A stretch of DNA of 64,000 nt from Streptomyces soli (GTDB taxonomy: Bacteria; Actinomycetota; Actinomycetes; Streptomycetales; Streptomycetaceae). The notes under the pieces are model-generated. The model saw only the letters and a program-made list of their open reading frames with translations. It searched no databases and was not told the DNA's origin. Shown piece by piece: positions 60,909 through 64,000 of the stretch; positions within the stretch are counted from its first letter, which is position 1, and the number at the start of each line of letters is the position of its first letter. Both the position numbers and the translations under genes were made by a program. The DNA is taken from assembly GCF_003999195.1 (NCBI RefSeq), contig NZ_RJVR01000126.1, positions 1 through 64,000 on the forward strand, read 5' to 3'.

Positions 60909-61811
60909 TCAGCCGGCGTAGACCACGGTGCACAGCAGATTCTTGCCGTCGTCCACCTTCCAGGCGTAATACCTGGTCGTGTCGCCGGCGACGCGACTGC
61001 AATCACCGGCGACGATGCTCCCGGAGTGCTGGTAGATGCCGGTGATGTGCATGATCTTGTTGTACGGCTTCGGGACCTTCGTGTCCGTGCAGTCCACGCC
61101 CGTCATGTCCCCCAGGCTGATCCTGGCGTTGCTGCCGCTGCCCTTCTGCTCGGCGAGCAGGCAGTAGTTCTTGCGATAGATGCGGCTCAGGCACAGCACC
61201 GTGGTCTTGCCGTCGCCGTCGGACGTATGGCTCCAGGTGCCCCGTCCCGTCCCGGAGGGGCAGCTGCTGGTGTACTCGGTGACCTCGGTGACCTTCACCA
61301 GGGCCTTCGTGCTGGAGCAGCTGGACACCGGGGCCGGCGGGACGTCGGTGCTCCACTCGTACGTGTCGAAACCACCCGAGCCGGTGTCGTAGACGGTGAG
61401 GCAGTCGCCGGCCGACACCGCCGCGAAGACGGACGCGGTGGGGTCCGGGGTGGCGATGGTCGGGTCGACGGTCGGGCCGTCGTACGAGCCGCTGCCCGTG
61501 CTGTCGTACGTGCTGCTGAAGCTGGGCACGGACGGCGACCCGGAGGTTATGTCACCCGCCTTGGAGTCGAACCATCCCGCCACGAAGCCCAGGCCCACGA
61601 CCGCGACCAGCGCCAGTACGAGGGTGCCGCCGATCCCGACGATGAGGATGGCCGCCGCATTGCTCTTGCGCGGTGGCTGCGGACCGCCGGGCGGCGGCCC
61701 GTACGGCCATTGCGGACCCTGCGGCGGACCCTGCGGACCCTGCGGACCGGGTGGGCCCGGCGGCTGACCGGATGGGCCGAACTGGCCCGGCGGGCCAAAG
61801 GAATTGCTCAT
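60909..61811 (-). CDS. LppU-like membrane-anchored extracytoplasmic protein
   Basis: 300 aa. A 45-residue Pro/Gly/Gln-rich cytoplasmic tail (GPPGQFGPSGQPPGPPG) precedes one transmembrane helix (AAILIVGIGGTLVLALVAVV). The outer part has a Ser/Thr/Pro linker and a Cys-rich domain (AVSAGDCLTVYD, VSSCSSTKALVKVTEV, VDCTDTKVP, DCSRVAGDTT) typical of Streptomyces LppU/SCO3897-like proteins. Function unknown. It converges with the SDR gene (10-bp gap). Confidence 0.75.
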   Translation of the reverse strand: MSNSFGPPGQFGPSGQPPGPPGPQGPQGPPQGPQWPYGPPPGGPQPPRKSNAAAILIVGIGGTLVLALVAVVGLGFVAGWFDSKAGDITSGSPSVPSFSSTYDSTGSGSYDGPTVDPTIATPDPTASVFAAVSAGDCLTVYDTGSGGFDTYEWSTDVPPAPVSSCSSTKALVKVTEVTEYTSSCPSGTGRGTWSHTSDGDGKTTVLCLSRIYRKNYCLLAEQKGSGSNARISLGDMTGVDCTDTKVPKPYNKIMHITGIYQHSGSIVAGDCSRVAGDTTRYYAWKVDDGKNLLCTVVYAG

Positions 61812-61958
61812 GCTGTCCCCCGAAGATGCGGCGTACGAGCGTACTTATGTGGTGCGCGCACGCATGCTATCCGGGCCCGTCCGGCGGTGGCTTTTGGATG
61901 GCCCGCGGGCGGACTGACGCAGCGCAGGGGTGCTCTCGCCCGCGGCCCTCGCAAGGAC

Positions 61959-62465
61959 TCAGCCGAAGTAACTGTGCCCGCCGTGTCCGCGTCCGCCGTT
62001 CGCGTCCTCGGTGGGCGCTGTGGTGGGGGCGGTGGAGCCGTCGGCGGCCTTGAACTTGGCCTTGTCGAGGGCCGACTGCAGGGATGCGGCGTAGCTCTTG
62101 CTGGTGAAGGTCGCGCCGCTGACGGTGTCGATGGCGGCGCTCTGCTTGGTGAGCGCACTTTGCCGGAGTGTCGGTTCGGCGTAGCTGCTGATTTGCGCCG
62201 ACCGCGGGTCGCCGCTCGGGGTCTGCAGCGCCTTGACGTCGGTGATCTTCCCGTTCTTGATGGTGACCTGTACTTGTGTGGTGCCGAACTGCGTGTCGAC
62301 CGGCGAGCCGGTGGCGACCGTCGAAGTGCCGCTCTTCTTGACGGTGGCCTGCTGGCTCGTGGATGTGTCGGAAGCCAGGGCGGGGGTCGCCTCGCGTGGC
62401 TTGAACATGAGGACACCCGTGGTGCCCAGGATGGTGGCGGCCAGCACGATGGGTGCACGTCGCAT
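61959..62465 (-). CDS. FMN-binding-domain secreted protein
   Basis: 168 aa. N-terminal signal/anchor APIVLAATILGTTGVLMF, then an FMN_bind domain: VDTQFGTTQVQVTIKNGKIT, SYAEPTLRQSALTKQSAAID and TVSGATFTSKSYAASLQSAL, where the Thr of SGAT is the covalent flavin attachment site used by ApbE-type transferases. The tail is Ala/Thr/His-rich. It lies 50 bp downstream of the ferric-reductase-like gene and probably receives electrons from it outside the membrane. Confidence 0.88.
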   Translation of the reverse strand: MRRAPIVLAATILGTTGVLMFKPREATPALASDTSTSQQATVKKSGTSTVATGSPVDTQFGTTQVQVTIKNGKITDVKALQTPSGDPRSAQISSYAEPTLRQSALTKQSAAIDTVSGATFTSKSYAASLQSALDKAKFKAADGSTAPTTAPTEDANGGRGHGGHSYFG

Positions 62466-62515
62466 CGAGATCTCCAGAAGTCAGTGGAACGCGGCGGGTG
62501 ACGGTAGTCGGCGGG

Positions 62516-63964
62516 TCAGAAGGCGAAGTCCTCGTGGTGGATACAGTCCACGGACACCCCGGCGTCGCAGGCCGCGCTGACGAAGGCTCGGGTGAAGGCG
62601 TCGGGCCCGCAGACGAAGACATCGCGGCGTGTCACGTCGGGCACGAGGGCCCGAAGCGCGGCTGCGTCCAGCCGGACTTCGTCGCGGGGCCCGGTCAACG
62701 TCCGCAGCCGGGCCGGATGGTGGGCGAGGAGACGGGTGAACTCGTCGAGGTGCGCGATGTCCTCGGGGCGGGAACCACGCAGGATAACGACAGTGTTGGT
62801 GTCCGGCGGGAGTTCCTCCAGCAGTGCCCGGATCGGCGTCGTTCCTACCCCGGCGCCGACCAGCAGCACGTACCGGGACCGTCGGACGTCGGGGGTGAAC
62901 ACGCCGTAGGGCCCCTCGAACGCCACCCGGGTGCCTGGGGTGAGCCCGGCCAGCGCCGTGCTGTGGTCGCCCAGTTCCTTGACGGTGATACGCAGACGTC
63001 CTGGCCTGGGCGCGGCCGACAGGGAGTAGGGGTGGGCCTGCCACCACAGGCCGCGCCGCAGGAACCGCCACATCATGAACTGGCCGCCGGCCACCGGCAG
63101 CCGGTCCAGGCGGCGTCCGGAGAGCACCACCGACCAGGTACGCGGCCCGACCTGGGAGACCTGGGCGATGCGCAGATCGTGGCGGACGGAGCGCCACAGC
63201 GGGAGCCCCACCCGGAAGGCCAGTACGACAGCGAGGGTGCCCACCCACAGGCTGGTCCACCAGGCGCGGGCCAGCGGGTGCCCGATGAACGGTGCGCCGG
63301 TGTCGACCTGGTGGACGAAGGAGAGTCCCAGGCCCAGGTACGTATAGAGGTGGACGGCCCACCACGTCTCGTACTTCATCCGGCGCCGCGCCCGCCGGTA
63401 GGAGGTGACACCGGCCATCAGCAGCAGCCCGCTGCCGGCGGTGGCGGACAGCACCCCGGGGTACGTCCACAGCAACTGGCCCACCTCGGCGAGCAGGCCG
63501 GTCTTCGCCGCCCCCGCGTACCCGACGGTGATGAGCACCGTGTGGGCCAGGACCAGGTACAGACCCCACGGGCCGAGCCGGCGGTGCCAGACGATCAGGC
63601 GGTCCTGGCCGAGCGTGCGCTCCAGCGGAGGGATGCGCGCCGAAAGCAGGACGGTGATGACCATGGCGTACCCGGAGAGCATGCCGGTGATCCGCCCCAG
63701 AGCGGTCGCCACCCCGCCGGGCGCACTCAGCGCGCTCACGCTCTGCGCGGACAGGCCGAGCGCGAGCGAGGCACCCAGGCCCAGACCGGCCGCTGCCGCC
63801 AGCAGGTCCACGGCGAGCGGGCGGCGGCGCGCCGGACGGCGGCGCGGGGACGGGGAGTTGTGGTGGCGATCCGGCGACCCGGGTGACCGACGGACCTCCG
63901 GTGGCCGCGATACCCGCCGGGCCTGGGCTGGTCGCGGGGATTGAGGCGTGCGCTGCGCGGTCAC
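62516..63964 (-). CDS. ferric-reductase-like heme/flavin membrane oxidoreductase
   Basis: 482 aa from GTG at 63964. An Arg/Pro-rich N-terminus precedes six membrane helices with heme-ligand His residues (RLIVWHRRLGPWGLYLVLAH, WWAVHLYTYLGLGLSFVHQV). A ferredoxin-reductase domain follows: FAD motif HPYSLSAAPRPGRLRITVKE, NAD motif VLLVGAGVGTTPIRALLEEL and VFVCGPDAFTRAFV. It should carry electrons from NAD(P)H across the membrane, most plausibly to the FMN-binding protein encoded next. The GTG overlaps a stop codon of an upstream gene cut by the window edge. Confidence 0.9.
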   Translation of the reverse strand: MTAQRTPQSPRPAQARRVSRPPEVRRSPGSPDRHHNSPSPRRRPARRRPLAVDLLAAAAGLGLGASLALGLSAQSVSALSAPGGVATALGRITGMLSGYAMVITVLLSARIPPLERTLGQDRLIVWHRRLGPWGLYLVLAHTVLITVGYAGAAKTGLLAEVGQLLWTYPGVLSATAGSGLLLMAGVTSYRRARRRMKYETWWAVHLYTYLGLGLSFVHQVDTGAPFIGHPLARAWWTSLWVGTLAVVLAFRVGLPLWRSVRHDLRIAQVSQVGPRTWSVVLSGRRLDRLPVAGGQFMMWRFLRRGLWWQAHPYSLSAAPRPGRLRITVKELGDHSTALAGLTPGTRVAFEGPYGVFTPDVRRSRYVLLVGAGVGTTPIRALLEELPPDTNTVVILRGSRPEDIAHLDEFTRLLAHHPARLRTLTGPRDEVRLDAAALRALVPDVTRRDVFVCGPDAFTRAFVSAACDAGVSVDCIHHEDFAF

Positions 63965-64000
63965 CGGGTGTCCTGTCCCGGATCGGCCACGGGAAAGCCC
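63961..64000 (-). CDS. 3' end of a gene truncated by the window edge
   Basis: The last codons read GFPVADPGQDTR then TGA (63961-63963), overlapping the GTG of the ferric-reductase-like gene. The GTGA overlap indicates translational coupling. Too little is visible to name it; in similar operons this position often holds an ApbE flavin transferase or a sensor gene. Confidence 0.4.
   Translation of the reverse strand, partial: GFPVADPGQDTR

Overview
The window is very high-GC DNA with dense short operons, frequent GTG/TTG starts, 4-bp start/stop overlaps, many TetR/MocR/LysR/WYL regulators, SpoIIE-type and MEDS-ATPase regulators, and Streptomyces-type small families (DUF6343, DUF5133, CsbD). 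It is most likely chromosomal DNA of a Streptomyces or close relative, in an accessory-rich part of the chromosome. Broken genes are unusually common, and some lesions are single-base changes in C/G runs that could be assembly errors.

Layout. 1-5142: end of an ArnT-like glycosyltransferase, a VOC protein, and a divergent methyltransferase/MocR pair set among remnants of an SDR, a WYL regulator, an epoxide hydrolase and a LysR gene. 5202-13068: an organosulfur cluster with a Cys-Cys leader peptide, alpha/beta hydrolase, frameshifted sulfurtransferase, ssuCBA sulfonate transporter, a monooxygenase and an acyl-CoA-dehydrogenase-like gene merged by deletion, and an FAD oxidase. 13069-25043: VOC, YceI, peroxiredoxin, TetR with small membrane proteins, CocE hydrolase, aldo/keto reductase, and an ABC-F gene with a long structured leader. 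25044-33700: an initiator tRNA, alcohol dehydrogenase, ANTAR, BrkB, CsbD, a MEDS-ATPase/STAS pair, a decayed HAD-GH65 pair and a protein tyrosine phosphatase. 33700-41000: hydrolases, DinB, a WYL regulator with a perfect palindrome, and a frameshifted secreted hydrolase.

41052-44675 encodes an encapsulin nanocompartment: a DyP peroxidase with a C-terminal cargo peptide, the encapsulin shell, and a pyruvate-oxidase-like enzyme. 46074 starts a second, divergent initiator-type tRNA with encoded CCA, followed by an HNH endonuclease remnant. 46494-49170 is an IorA/IorB-type molybdenum oxidoreductase. 49532-50557 holds TerD and cysteine-poor L31/L33 paralogs behind a possible Zur box. 50847-54408 is a coupled operon of a UBP zinc-finger protein, a cNMP-domain histidine kinase and a receiver/thioredoxin-reductase fusion. 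54519-64000 contains GNAT, a NarL-type two-component pair, a GAF/SpoIIE-like/ATPase protein with a damaged phosphatase centre, a HisRS-like protein, SDR, an FMN-binding protein and a ferric-reductase-like flavoprotein.

Four roughly 190-210 bp palindromic, MITE-like elements (13069, 29387, 49341, 50661) lie exactly at gene 3' ends. Two of them are flanked by TNA direct repeats that are the stop codon of the neighbouring gene.
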